DNA from: Bradyrhizobium sp. WSM1743
Lineage (GTDB): Bacteria; Pseudomonadota; Alphaproteobacteria; Rhizobiales; Xanthobacteraceae
DNA length: 33,811 nt
Direction: 5' to 3'
Assembly: GCF_000473065.1 (NCBI RefSeq)
Contig: NZ_AXAZ01000083.1
Coordinates: forward strand, 1 to 33,811
The notes under the pieces are model-generated. The model was not told where the DNA came from, made no database searches, and saw only the letters and a program-made list of their open reading frames with translations. Both the position numbers and the translations under genes were made by a program. Within the stretch, counting starts at the first letter, position 1, and each line of letters starts with the position of its first letter. This document shows, piece by piece, positions 7,356 through 15,618 of the stretch.

Positions 7356-7799
7356 ATGTCGCCCCAGCTCAAACTGATCGCGCTCGACGCCGACGATCTC
7401 GCCGTGATCTCGACCCATGTCCAGGACGCCCGGGTCCAGACGTCTGACATCATCTGGCGCCAGAGCGAGAAGCGGCTTGTGGTCGGAATGAGCCGGCTGG
7501 ACTGGGAGCAGACGCTGGAGGGCGAGACCGAGCCGCGCCGGCTGGTTGCCGCGCTCCGTTTCGACCGTGTGCTCGCCTGCAAGTCGCGCAACATCGACCT
7601 CGCCGCGCCGGACAAGGTGCTGGATCTCGTCGGCATTGAATTTCATCCCCAGGACGGGCGCCATGAGGAGCCCGGCGGCAGCGCCCTGCTTTTGTTCGCC
7701 CGGGGCGGCGCCATCCGCCTGGACGTCGAGTGCCTGGAATGCGAACTGACCGACCTCGGGGCCGACGCGCTGGGAACGGGACCGGGCATCGAGGAATGA
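7356..7799 (+). CDS. DUF2948 family protein (147 aa)
   Basis: Conserved alphaproteobacterial protein of unknown function that usually sits next to hisD, as here. The sequence shows LKLIALDADDLAVISTHVQD, VGMSRLDWE, RVLACKSRNIDL and the C-terminal GGAIRLDVECLECELTDLG, all familiar from the family. ATG 7356 follows GAAGGAGA; an in-frame ATG at 7293 would add 21 residues not typical of the family. A repeat and 250 nt separate it from hisD, so they may not be one transcript. Confidence 0.9.
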   Translation: MSPQLKLIALDADDLAVISTHVQDARVQTSDIIWRQSEKRLVVGMSRLDWEQTLEGETEPRRLVAALRFDRVLACKSRNIDLAAPDKVLDLVGIEFHPQDGRHEEPGGSALLLFARGGAIRLDVECLECELTDLGADALGTGPGIEE

Positions 7800-7828
7800 G
7801 GCGGTATACCAGCGCCCAGCAAACCGGT

Positions 7829-7950
7829 GTCGTCCCGGCGAACGCCGGGATCCATAGCCACCGGGGGTCATTATTGAGCACAATCGGGGCCCCATCTCGT
7901 TTCGACAACAAGGCCCTGGGGTTATGGGTCGCGGCGTCCGCCGGGACGAC
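7829..7950. repeat. Palindromic intergenic repeat (GTCGTCCCGGCG type)
   Basis: Outer arms GTCGTCCCGGCG and CGCCGGGACGAC enclose about 100 nt; inner arms include GGGATCCATAGCCACC against GGTTATGGGTC. A fourth repeat family in this window, inserted between DUF2948 and hisD. Long relatives of this element are widespread in Bradyrhizobium (memory). Confidence 0.7.
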
Positions 7951-8049
7951 ATCTCGCAAGGGTTGACGGCGGGTGGCCGCCGCGCCATTGAGCAGGGGAC
8001 CTGGTGCGCCCGATCCGCCCCTCAAGACCAGCCAGAAGCCAAGCGAAAC

Positions 8050-9345
8050 ATGCCCGTTCGCCTCGACCGCAGCAGCGCCGATTTTGACCAGCGATTCGCC
8101 GCCTTCCTCGCCGCCAAGCGCGAGGCGTCGGCCGATGTCGAGGCCGCCGCGCGCGCGATCGTCGACGACGTGGCCAGGCGTGGCGATGCCGCCCTGCTCG
8201 AAGCCACGGCAAAGTTCGACCGGCTGAGGCTGGATGCTTCGTCCTTGCGCGTCTCCGCCGCCGAGATCGAGGCCGCCGTGAAGGCCTGTGAGCCTGCGAC
8301 GCTTGATGCACTCAAGCTGGCGCGGGACCGCATCGAGACTTATCACCGCCGCCAGCTGCCGAAGGACGAGCGCTTCACCGACCCGCTCGGTGTCGAGCTC
8401 GGCTGGCGCTACACCGCGATCGAATCCGCCGGCCTCTACGTGCCCGGCGGCACTGCTGCCTATCCGTCATCAGTGCTGATGAACGCCGTGCCGGCGAAAG
8501 TTGCCGGCGTTGCGCGCCTCGTGATGGTGGTGCCCTCGCCCGACGGCAAGCTCAATCCGCTGGTGCTGGCGGCGGCGCATCTCGGTGGCGTCACCGAGAT
8601 CTACCGTGTCGGCGGCGCGCAGGCGGTGGCTGCGCTCGCGCACGGCACCGCGACCATCGCGCCGGTCGCCAAGATCGTCGGCCCCGGCAACGCCTATGTC
8701 GCCGCGGCCAAGCGGCTGGTGTTCGGCAAGGTCGGCATCGACATGATCGCCGGCCCCTCGGAGGTGCTCGTCATCGCCGATGACACCGGCAATGCCGACT
8801 GGATCGCCGCTGATCTGTTGGCGCAAGCCGAGCACGATGCGAGCGCGCAGTCGATCCTGATCACGGACTCGGCGCGCCTTGCCGCCGATGTTGAAAAAGC
8901 CGTGGTGACGCAGCTGAAGACGCTGCCGCGCGCCGCGATCGCAGGCAGCTCCTGGGCCGATTTCGGCGCCGTCATCATGGTGAAGAACCTCGACGACGCG
9001 ATCCCGCTCGCGGACGCCATCGCTGCCGAGCATCTCGAGATCATGACCGTCGATCCCGACGCGCTCGCCGCAAAGATCCGCAATGCCGGCGCGGTGTTCC
9101 TCGGGCCGCATACGCCTGAGGCAATCGGCGACTATGTCGGCGGCTCCAATCACGTGCTGCCGACGGCGCGCTCGGCGCGATTTTCCTCGGGGCTCGGGGT
9201 CGCCGACTTCATGAAGCGCACCTCGATCCTGAAATGCGGACCCGATCAATTGCGTGCGCTGGGTCCGGCCGCAATGACGCTCGGCAAGGCGGAGGGGCTG
9301 GACGCCCATTCGCGCTCGATTGGATTGCGCCTCAATCTGTCATGA
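8050..9345 (+). CDS. hisD: Histidinol dehydrogenase (431 aa)
   Basis: Catalyses the last two steps of histidine synthesis, NAD-linked oxidation of L-histidinol to L-histidine, with Zn2+. Family blocks are all present: GLYVPGGTAAYPSSVLMNAV, YRVGGAQAVAALAHGT, KIVGPGNAYV, DMIAGPSEVLVIAD, LAQAEHDASAQS, AEHLEIM (catalytic Glu-His), and GGSNHVLPTARSARFSSGL. Length is normal. ATG 8050 gives the usual N-terminus MPVRLD; the frame is open further upstream to 7924, inside the repeat. The stop overlaps the next start (ATGA at 9342-9345), showing translational coupling to UPF0262. Confidence 0.97.
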   Translation: MPVRLDRSSADFDQRFAAFLAAKREASADVEAAARAIVDDVARRGDAALLEATAKFDRLRLDASSLRVSAAEIEAAVKACEPATLDALKLARDRIETYHRRQLPKDERFTDPLGVELGWRYTAIESAGLYVPGGTAAYPSSVLMNAVPAKVAGVARLVMVVPSPDGKLNPLVLAAAHLGGVTEIYRVGGAQAVAALAHGTATIAPVAKIVGPGNAYVAAAKRLVFGKVGIDMIAGPSEVLVIADDTGNADWIAADLLAQAEHDASAQSILITDSARLAADVEKAVVTQLKTLPRAAIAGSSWADFGAVIMVKNLDDAIPLADAIAAEHLEIMTVDPDALAAKIRNAGAVFLGPHTPEAIGDYVGGSNHVLPTARSARFSSGLGVADFMKRTSILKCGPDQLRALGPAAMTLGKAEGLDAHSRSIGLRLNLS

Positions 9346-9839
9346 CAAAGCCGCCCGAACAGGACGACTCCAACAATCGCATCGTCGGCGTCACGCTCGA
9401 CGAGGACTCGATCGGCCGCTCCGGGCCGGACATCGAGCACGAGCGTGCGATCGCGATCTACGATCTGATCGAGCAGAACCTGTTCGCGCCCGACGGCGCG
9501 GAGGGGAAGGGGCCGTTCACGCTGCATATCGGCATCACCGGCAACCGGTTGATGTTCGACATCCGCCACGAGGACGGCACGCCCGTTGTCGCGCATCTGT
9601 TGTCGCTGACGCCGTTCCGGCGGATCGTGAAGGACTATTTCATGATCTGCGACAGCTACTACCAGGCGATCCGCACCGCGACCCCTGATAAGATCGAGGC
9701 CATCGACATGGGCCGCCGCGGCATCCACGACGAGGGATCGCGCACGCTCCAGGAGCGGCTGAAGGGCAAGGTGCGGGTCGATTTCGAGACCTCGCGCCGG
9801 CTGTTCACGCTCATAACCGTCCTTCATTGGAAGGGGTGA
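9342..9839 (+). CDS. UPF0262 family protein (165 aa)
   Basis: Conserved alphaproteobacterial protein of unknown biochemical role, normally downstream of hisD. Recognised by RIVGVTLDEDSIGRSGPDIE, HERAIAIYDLIEQN, LSLTPFRRIVKDYFMICDSY and MGRRGIHDEGS. No Cys cluster or membrane segment is seen. Its ATG overlaps the hisD stop by 4 nt. The next gene starts 5 nt after its stop, so hisD, UPF0262 and the phosphatase form one transcript. Confidence 0.93.
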   Translation: MTKPPEQDDSNNRIVGVTLDEDSIGRSGPDIEHERAIAIYDLIEQNLFAPDGAEGKGPFTLHIGITGNRLMFDIRHEDGTPVVAHLLSLTPFRRIVKDYFMICDSYYQAIRTATPDKIEAIDMGRRGIHDEGSRTLQERLKGKVRVDFETSRRLFTLITVLHWKG

Positions 9840-9844
9840 GCGCG

Positions 9845-10312
9845 ATGGCGGGTCCGCCACGCGCACGCGATCCGCAATCGGTGCTGTTCGCCTGCGCGAT
9901 GAACAGCGTGCGCTCGCCGATGGCCGAGAGCCTGTTGCAGCACATGTTTCCGCAAGGCCTCTACGTGAAGTCGGCCGGCACCAGGAAGGGCGAGCTCGAT
10001 CCATTCGCAGTGGCCGTGATGGCCGAGCTCGGCCAGGACATCTCGGCGCACAAGCCGCAGACCTTCGAGGAGCTGGAGGACTGGGAGGGGCTGAATTTCG
10101 ACCTCATCGTCACGCTCTCGCCCGAGGCGCATCACAAGGCGCTGGAGCTGACGCGGACACTCGCGGCCGAGGTCGAATACTGGCCGACGCAGGATCCCAC
10201 CACCATCGAAGGCAGCCGCGACCAGAAGCTCGCTGCCTATCGCGAAGTCTGCGACCAACTGCTGATGCGCATCCGCCGGCGCTTCGCCAAGGTGGGCGCG
10301 GCGTCAGGCTGA
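9845..10312 (+). CDS. Low-molecular-weight protein-tyrosine phosphatase / arsenate reductase-like (155 aa)
   Basis: Belongs to the LMW-PTP fold shared by tyrosine phosphatases and thioredoxin-linked arsenate reductases. The P-loop C-x5-R is CAMNSVRS near residue 17, followed by PMAESLLQHMF. The general-acid Asp is probably in WPTQDPT. The extra cysteines of ArsC are not obvious, favouring a phosphatase role. The hisD-linked position is conserved in Rhizobiales, with no arsenic genes nearby. ATG 9845 lies 5 nt after the UPF0262 stop, behind GGAAGGGG. Confidence 0.88.
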   Translation: MAGPPRARDPQSVLFACAMNSVRSPMAESLLQHMFPQGLYVKSAGTRKGELDPFAVAVMAELGQDISAHKPQTFEELEDWEGLNFDLIVTLSPEAHHKALELTRTLAAEVEYWPTQDPTTIEGSRDQKLAAYREVCDQLLMRIRRRFAKVGAASG

Positions 10313-10330
10313 TCTCGTGCCCCGGACGCA

Positions 10331-10495
10331 GCGCCTCTTCTCCCTCGCCCCGCTTGCCGGGGAAGAGGGTCGGGGTGAGGGGAGTCTCCGCAAGGACGGT
10401 GATAGTGAGAATCGTGGAGAGTCCCCCTCACCCGGAATTCAAGCACGCTTGAATTCCGGCCTCTCCCCGCGTGCCGGGAGAGGCGAAGAAGGCGT
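10331..10495. repeat. Intergenic repeat with embedded 28-bp palindrome; no infA
   Basis: The 325-nt gap between the phosphatase and maf has no credible gene. It holds an imperfect long inverted element (CTTCTCCCTCGCCCC...GGGAGAGGCGAAG). Inside it, at 10432-10459, lies a separate perfect 13-bp inverted repeat: arm CCGGAATTCAAGC, spacer AC, arm GCTTGAATTCCGG. In many Rhizobiales infA (IF-1) occupies this slot (family knowledge); no IF-1 frame is seen on either strand here. Confidence 0.65.
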
Positions 10496-10637
10496 AACAC
10501 CCGCGTCACAGAGCGTAGGCACATGCGTGCTGGGGAAGCCTCGAATCACCAAACCTCCGGTTCCCGGGTTGTGAAACCGGCCCCCTTCCGATAGGTTCCG
10601 CGCGCAATTCACCCCGCTTCATCCCCCAAATCACCCG

Positions 10638-11267
10638 ATGCTTGGCCGCCCCAAATTCGTACTTGCCTCCGGTTCGCCGCGTCGGCTGTCGCTGCTCAAC
10701 CAGGCCGGCATCGAGCCGGACGCGCTCCGGCCGGCCGACGTCGACGAGACGCCGAGGCGGGGCGAGCTGCCGCGCGCCTGCGCCAATCGTCTCGCGAGGG
10801 CCAAAGCTGACGCCGCGCTGAAATCGGTGCAGCTCGACGACGAGCTGCGCGGCGCCTTCATCCTCGCGGCAGACACGGTGGTGGCGGTCGGTCGCCGCAT
10901 CCTGCCCAAGGCCAACCTGGTCGATGAGGCCGCGCAGTGCCTGCGGCTGCTGTCGGGCCGCAATCACCGCGTCTACACCGCGATCTGCCTCGTCACGCCA
11001 CGCGAAGCCTTCCGCCAGCGCCTGGTCGAGACCCGCGTGCGCTTCAAGCGTCTGTCGGAGGACGACATCCAGGCCTATATCGGCTCCGGCGAATGGCGCG
11101 GCAAAGCCGGCGGCTACGCCGTGCAAGGCATCGCCGGCTCCTTCGTGGTGAAGATGGTGGGATCCTACACCAACGTCGTCGGCCTGCCGCTCTACGAAAC
11201 CACGGTGCTGCTCGGCGGCGAAGGTTTTCCGATCCGCTTCGGCTGGCTCAACGCGATCGCGGTGTGA
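10638..11267 (+). CDS. maf: Maf family nucleoside-triphosphate pyrophosphatase (209 aa)
   Basis: Maf proteins hydrolyse non-canonical or selected pyrimidine nucleoside triphosphates to monophosphates and limit misincorporation. Signature blocks: LASGSPRRLSLL at the N-terminus, ADVDETP, LAADTVVAVG, and the C-terminal YAVQGIAGSFVVKMVGSYTN followed by VVGLPLYET. Length is normal. Specificity (dTTP/UTP versus m7GTP) cannot be assigned with confidence. It is upstream of yacG, as in other Rhizobiales. A GC-rich hairpin follows the stop. Confidence 0.95.
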   Translation: MLGRPKFVLASGSPRRLSLLNQAGIEPDALRPADVDETPRRGELPRACANRLARAKADAALKSVQLDDELRGAFILAADTVVAVGRRILPKANLVDEAAQCLRLLSGRNHRVYTAICLVTPREAFRQRLVETRVRFKRLSEDDIQAYIGSGEWRGKAGGYAVQGIAGSFVVKMVGSYTNVVGLPLYETTVLLGGEGFPIRFGWLNAIAV

Positions 11268-11269
11268 GT

Positions 11270-11285
11270 GCGGCGGCTCCGCCGC
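11270..11285 (+). terminator. Short GC hairpin after maf
   Basis: Arms GCGGCG and CGCCGC with loop GCTC begin 3 nt after the maf stop. There is no U-tract, so this may be only a weak terminator or a 3'-end stabilising stem. Confidence 0.3.
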
Positions 11286-11383
11286 CCGCTTCGGAGGCCT
11301 GCGGAATGCACGCGTTGCCGTCTACGGAACCCGTTTGCCGACCAACGCTTGAACTCCTTCACCCCATGTAAGCTGCCGACGTC

Positions 11384-11566
11384 ATGGACGACGAAGTCAA
11401 AAAGCCCGCCAGCCCGCTCAAGACCTGCCCGATCTGCGGCAAGCCACAGGCGCAGGCCACCCGCCCGTTCTGCTCCTCGCGCTGCCGCGACGTCGATTTG
11501 AACCGGTGGCTGAAAGGCTCCTACGTCATCCCTGGTCGCGATGACGAGGTGGACGACGTCGAATAA
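11384..11566 (+). CDS. yacG: DNA gyrase inhibitor YacG (60 aa)
   Basis: YacG is a small zinc protein that binds GyrB and blocks DNA binding by gyrase. The zinc ligands are visible as CPICGKP (C-x2-C) and FCSSRCRDVDLNRWL (C-x3-C). The C-terminal tail is acidic (GRDDEVDDVE), as is common. Length matches the alphaproteobacterial form. ATG 11384 follows a 116-nt gap after maf; no strong ribosome-binding site is seen. Confidence 0.93.
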   Translation: MDDEVKKPASPLKTCPICGKPQAQATRPFCSSRCRDVDLNRWLKGSYVIPGRDDEVDDVE

Positions 11567-11752
11567 CTAAGTAAAATCAATTCATTACACGTGCGGTCAA
11601 TGCGCCGCGCGTAAGCCCTGGCAGGAAGGTCCGACCTTGTGCACAGCCGGGCCCTGCCCCACGAAGCCAAAGGCGAAGCGTGGGTGGACAGGCCGCTTCT
11701 AGCCCACTATAAACCGCCCGCTCGATGGGCTTTGGCCCCTCTCTTGGAGCAC

Positions 11753-11828
11753 GCCCAGGTAGCTCAGTTGGTAGAGCATGCGACTGAAAATCGCAGTGTC
11801 GGTGGTTCGATTCCGCCCCTGGGCACCA
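11753..11828 (+). tRNA. tRNA-Phe (anticodon GAA)
   Basis: Complete cloverleaf: acceptor GCCCAGG/CCTGGGC, D arm GCTCAGTTGGTAGAGC, anticodon stem TGCGA/TCGCA with loop CTGAAAA (anticodon GAA), T arm GGTGGTTCGATTCCGCC, and encoded ACCA. A TTTT follows directly. In Rhizobiales tRNA-Phe often follows yacG, as here. Confidence 0.96.
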
Positions 11829-11891
11829 TTTTCCCACCATTCAGTATAAAACCGCGAGCCATTGCAGAGCGGCGGTGTCGTCGCCGACGCC

Positions 11892-14465
11892 TCAGCGGAT
11901 AGCAGCCTGCCGCTCCGCTCCGTGTCGCCTGGGCGCCACTTCGACCGCCGAAGCCAAAAGGCTCGGCTGGAGCAAGACGGTGAACTCTTCGAGCGATAGC
12001 GGCGGAGAGAAAATATAACCTTGCGCCATGGTCGCGCCGTTTTCGGCCGCGAACCGAAGGTCTTCGGCCGTTTCGATGCCTTCTACGACCGTTTCGAACC
12101 CCAATTCGTCCGCAAGTCCGAGCGCCAGGCGAAGGATCGTCTGCTTCTCGCGGTCTTCCGCGACACCCGCGACGAGTGTGCGATCGAGCTTCACGGCGTC
12201 GAAGGGGAGCCTCGCCATCGTCGAAAGATTCGAATAGCCGGCTCCGAAATCGTCCATTGCGAAGCGTATGCCCAATTGCCTGAGCAGGCTTATTCTCTCG
12301 CGCACGACATCAGGATTGCGCATCGCGACCGACTCTGTGACCTCGATCTCGAGGTGTGGCGGCGGGAAGTCGGCCTCGCGAACGGTCGTGACGATATCCT
12401 TGATGAACAACGGGTCCTCGATTTCCGTCGCCGCGACATTTACGGCGAGCACGAGGTTTGAGCCGGCCCGGATCAGGCCCCCGATTTCGGCGAGCGCGCG
12501 CCTGAGCACAAAGCGGTCGATCTCCATGATGAGACCGATCTCTTCCGCGATCTTGATGAAGCGCTGAGGAGGAATGTTGCCCTCCTTCGGATGATGCCAG
12601 CGCGCCAGCGCCTCCACCCCCACGATGCGGCCATCCACGCAGGACACCTTGGGCTGGTAATGGACGACGAGCTCTTCATTGCGGATCGCCAAGGCGAGAT
12701 CGGTTTCGAGCGCATGCCGGGCACACGCGACCTCTGCGAGATCCGGAGTGAAGAACGCGTGGGTGTTGCGTCCCGAGCTCTTCGCGACGTACATCGCAAG
12801 GTCGGCGCGGATCAGGAGATCGTCATAGGTTGTGCCGTGGGTGGGCCAGATCGCAACGCCGATGCTGACGCCGATGGTCGCATGGTTGCTCTGGAGCTTG
12901 AAGGAAACCTGCAGCGTCTCGATCATCTCGCGGGCACAGAGGCTCGCGGCCTCGACCGTCTTCACCCCAGCGATGATGGCGACGAACTCGTCGCCCCCGA
13001 CCCGGGCGAGCAGACTTTTGCCGGCAGCGACCTTGGAGGTCAGCAAATTGCTCAAGCGCTCGGCCACCATCTTGAGCAGCTCGTCGCCAGCCTTGTGCCC
13101 GAAAGTGTCGTTGATGGATTTGAAGCCATCGAGGTCGAGGAAGAACAGCGCTCCGCCTTCTTCAGCGTCGATGAGCGCCGGCGCATCGACGCGCATCTTC
13201 TCCCGATTGGGAATGCGGCTCACCGTATCGTAGAAAGCGAGCTGACGAATTCTTCGCGTGCTGGCCCGCAAATGCGTCAGCATTCGCTCGAATGCGAGGC
13301 CGAGGCCGCGAACCTCGCCGATGCCCGTTGCACGGAACGGAACGTCGAGATTGCCTCCCGCGATTTCCTGGGCGGTCTTGGCGAGCGCCGAAAGTCCTTT
13401 CGTGAGGTGCCTTACGGCGGCCAATAGCGCGACGACCAAGGCACCGAGCGCCAGCGCCGCGGATGCCAGGAACTGCCACATCAGCGAACGGGTATGGGCG
13501 GCGCCGATCTGGAACATCTGATCGCGTGTCGTCGTCACGAGCGATGCGCTCGCGAACGTACACACCTTGAGCGTCGCCTCATATTCGACACAGCGCGCGA
13601 CGTAGTTGCCGTCATCCGAGCGCTGCAGCCCGCCCAAACGCGTCCTGGCGCTGCTGAATTTCACCCCTTCAGGCCCCGCGGAAGACACGATCTCGTTGTC
13701 ACCCATGATGATGACCACGCCGGCATTCGCCAGCGAAGTGAAGTTCTCGAGAGTCCGCTCCGTGCGCCCGAGCGGTCGGATGGCGACAAGCGCGCCGATG
13801 AGGTCGCCGAAGTCGTCGAACACGGGCTCGATTGCGGTGTGCGCTATAGTGCGGCGCTGCGGCAGGTCAAGCGCTGACAATTCACCCAATTTGAGCTCAT
13901 AGGTGCCTTCCTCACCCCGCGGGTGCGAGCGGCTATTGTCCTTGAGGATCGCCCTGAGATTGACAGAGAGGTCGGTCCCCTCGATCGCCACGTTCAGAGC
14001 GAGGAGGTCGAGGGGCGTGTTGGCACCGATCACGCGACCGGTTTCGTCGAAGGCGATCAGCCTTTCGAAGCCGGAGGTCGAAGCAACGATGCTGAGCAGC
14101 TCGCGGATAGTCACATCGTTGTTCGAGGCGACCGCCTTGGCGACATCGGCGCGCTGCGCGATCTGACGCAGGCGTGATGCGGTTTCCGCGCCGAGGACCT
14201 CGATTCGCGCTCGCGCCAACTGCGCCTCGCCGTCGAGGCGATGAGCGAGCTGGTCTTCTGAGAGTTCACCCAGTGCCGCAGCCTGCTGCCTCAGTTGCTG
14301 CTGCAGGCGTAGCGCCGTCAAGCCACCGATGAGGCCGAGCCCGAGCACGCCGGTCGCGAGCACGACGGCAACAAGGCGCATGGCGATAGACGAGGGGAAA
14401 CCTGGCCCCCCGGACGGAACGGCCCAACGACGCCAGCGGGGCGGCGCCCTCGATGCCTTCGCCAT
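11892..14465 (-). CDS. Membrane GGDEF-EAL receptor (c-di-GMP cyclase/phosphodiesterase), 857 aa
   Basis: A membrane sensor that may make and break cyclic di-GMP. Domain order: TM1 about 29-50, periplasmic sensor about 55-320 (probably Cache-like), TM2 about 326-352, HAMP to about 405, GGDEF about 408-570, EAL about 585-835. The cyclase motif GGDEF (490-494) is intact; no RxxD inhibitory site precedes it. The EAL side keeps EALARW (618-623), DDFGAGYS (738-745), VKLDR, VVEGIET and AQGY, so phosphodiesterase activity is likely too. The start is placed at ATG 14465 because the longer open frame (to 14843) would run under the divergent PstS-like gene and its promoter. Confidence 0.9.
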   Translation of the reverse strand: MAKASRAPPRWRRWAVPSGGPGFPSSIAMRLVAVVLATGVLGLGLIGGLTALRLQQQLRQQAAALGELSEDQLAHRLDGEAQLARARIEVLGAETASRLRQIAQRADVAKAVASNNDVTIRELLSIVASTSGFERLIAFDETGRVIGANTPLDLLALNVAIEGTDLSVNLRAILKDNSRSHPRGEEGTYELKLGELSALDLPQRRTIAHTAIEPVFDDFGDLIGALVAIRPLGRTERTLENFTSLANAGVVIIMGDNEIVSSAGPEGVKFSSARTRLGGLQRSDDGNYVARCVEYEATLKVCTFASASLVTTTRDQMFQIGAAHTRSLMWQFLASAALALGALVVALLAAVRHLTKGLSALAKTAQEIAGGNLDVPFRATGIGEVRGLGLAFERMLTHLRASTRRIRQLAFYDTVSRIPNREKMRVDAPALIDAEEGGALFFLDLDGFKSINDTFGHKAGDELLKMVAERLSNLLTSKVAAGKSLLARVGGDEFVAIIAGVKTVEAASLCAREMIETLQVSFKLQSNHATIGVSIGVAIWPTHGTTYDDLLIRADLAMYVAKSSGRNTHAFFTPDLAEVACARHALETDLALAIRNEELVVHYQPKVSCVDGRIVGVEALARWHHPKEGNIPPQRFIKIAEEIGLIMEIDRFVLRRALAEIGGLIRAGSNLVLAVNVAATEIEDPLFIKDIVTTVREADFPPPHLEIEVTESVAMRNPDVVRERISLLRQLGIRFAMDDFGAGYSNLSTMARLPFDAVKLDRTLVAGVAEDREKQTILRLALGLADELGFETVVEGIETAEDLRFAAENGATMAQGYIFSPPLSLEEFTVLLQPSLLASAVEVAPRRHGAERQAAIR

Positions 14466-14767
14466 ATCGGTGTCAATCGCCACCACTGCCAGCACCCTGA
14501 ACTTGCGGGGACCGATCAATGTCGCTCCTGAGGCCCCACTGACTTGTCTTCCAGGCGCCGAATTTAGGCGAGTGAAACCCTCTAAATCGTCTATTTGTCG
14601 TCTATTTGTGGCTGGTTGATTACCAATTGGTTTTTCGAAACCATCAGATTGTGTGCTTTCACTTTCTGTTCGCCACACTGATGATTCCAAAAGGCACGGT
14701 TTTGCGACAACAGAAGGTTTAGGTTTCTTTGCCAGATTGTGCACCTCGTGGTTCGAAGGGGTCTGCA
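14466..14767. promoter_or_regulatory. Divergent promoter region with 11-bp tandem repeat
   Basis: This 302-nt gap separates the divergent GGDEF-EAL and PstS-like genes, so both promoters should lie here. It is clearly AT-richer than its flanks from about 14580. A perfect tandem repeat, TCGTCTATTTG twice (14587-14608), has an 11-bp period, close to one helical turn, as expected for paired regulator half-sites. No regulator gene is adjacent. Confidence 0.4.
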
Positions 14768-15571
14768 ATGGCATTTTCGAGGATAGTGGCAGCCCTTTTG
14801 GGCCTTTGCCTTGCGGTGGTGAATGCCGCTGGCGCCGAAACACGCAAGCTCGACATCGTCGGGACCGGAGACGGCATCGATGTCCTGCGCGCCATCGCCG
14901 CGAGCTTCATGCAGCAGGAAGGAGCGGCACGGGTCGACGTCCCGCCGAGCATCGGTTCCGGCGGAGGCATCGCGGCCGTGGGGTCCGGTAAGGCGATCTT
15001 AGGGCGCGTCGCCCGCCGCCTGACCGACGCCGAAGCGGCTTCCGGCATCGTCTACAAGGCGATCGCCCGCCTGCCCTCGGCTTTCATCGTCCACCCCGGC
15101 TGCGGAGTGAGTGCCGTGACCAGTGCTCAGCTCGTTGCGATCTATTCGGGCCGCCTTGCGAATTGGAAGGAGCTGGGCGGCGCCGATATGCGCATCCGCG
15201 TCGTGCGGCGCGAGGACCAGGACAGCACTCTCACCGTGCTGCGGGCCAGCATGCCCGGCTGGCATGATCTCGAGATCACCGATAAATCGAAGATAGCGAC
15301 GACCACGCAGGAAGCGATCGAGACGGTTCGCGAAGTTCAAGGCGCGATCGGCTTCGGTCCTTTCTCACGGCCGTTGGAACAGGGGCTCACGGTGCTTCGC
15401 GTGGACGGCCACTACCCGACGGACGCGGATTATCCCTCGAGCGTGGTGCTGGCGCTGATCTATTTAAATACGTTGCAGGATCCGGACGCCCTGGCTTTTC
15501 TGCGCTTTGCCGATGCGCAGAAGGCAGCCGACGTCATCACCAGCCTCGGTAGTCTGCCCGTCAAGCCGTGA
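14768..15571 (+). CDS. PstS-like periplasmic substrate-binding protein (267 aa)
   Basis: Similar to phosphate ABC-transporter binding proteins. A signal peptide (MAFSRIVAALLGLCLAVVNA, cleavage near AGA-ET) is followed by TGDGIDVLRAIAASF, PPSIGSGGGIAAVGSGKA, GRVARRLTDAE and VTSAQLVAIYSGRLANWKEL, the last typical of PstS-like folds. The canonical PstS ligand residues are not all obvious and no pstCAB genes are near, so transport is doubtful. Divergence from the GGDEF-EAL receptor suggests a sensory partner role (inference). AAGGGG precedes ATG 14768. It converges on the flavin reductase gene with a 47-nt gap. Confidence 0.82.
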   Translation: MAFSRIVAALLGLCLAVVNAAGAETRKLDIVGTGDGIDVLRAIAASFMQQEGAARVDVPPSIGSGGGIAAVGSGKAILGRVARRLTDAEAASGIVYKAIARLPSAFIVHPGCGVSAVTSAQLVAIYSGRLANWKELGGADMRIRVVRREDQDSTLTVLRASMPGWHDLEITDKSKIATTTQEAIETVREVQGAIGFGPFSRPLEQGLTVLRVDGHYPTDADYPSSVVLALIYLNTLQDPDALAFLRFADAQKAADVITSLGSLPVKP

Positions 15572-15618
15572 GGCGCGGCGGCTCGGCGGTCGCCGGTGCT
15601 GCTGAACTCGGCATCGGC

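Noticed and set aside
11577..11840. Open minus frame with GAESNHRHCDFQSHALPTEL
   Set aside because: It is the antisense translation of tRNA-Phe and its flanks, a classic mis-annotation.
14466..14843. Upstream extension of the GGDEF-EAL protein (126 residues)
   Set aside because: It would run past the divergent promoter and into the PstS-like gene, and has no domain-like features.
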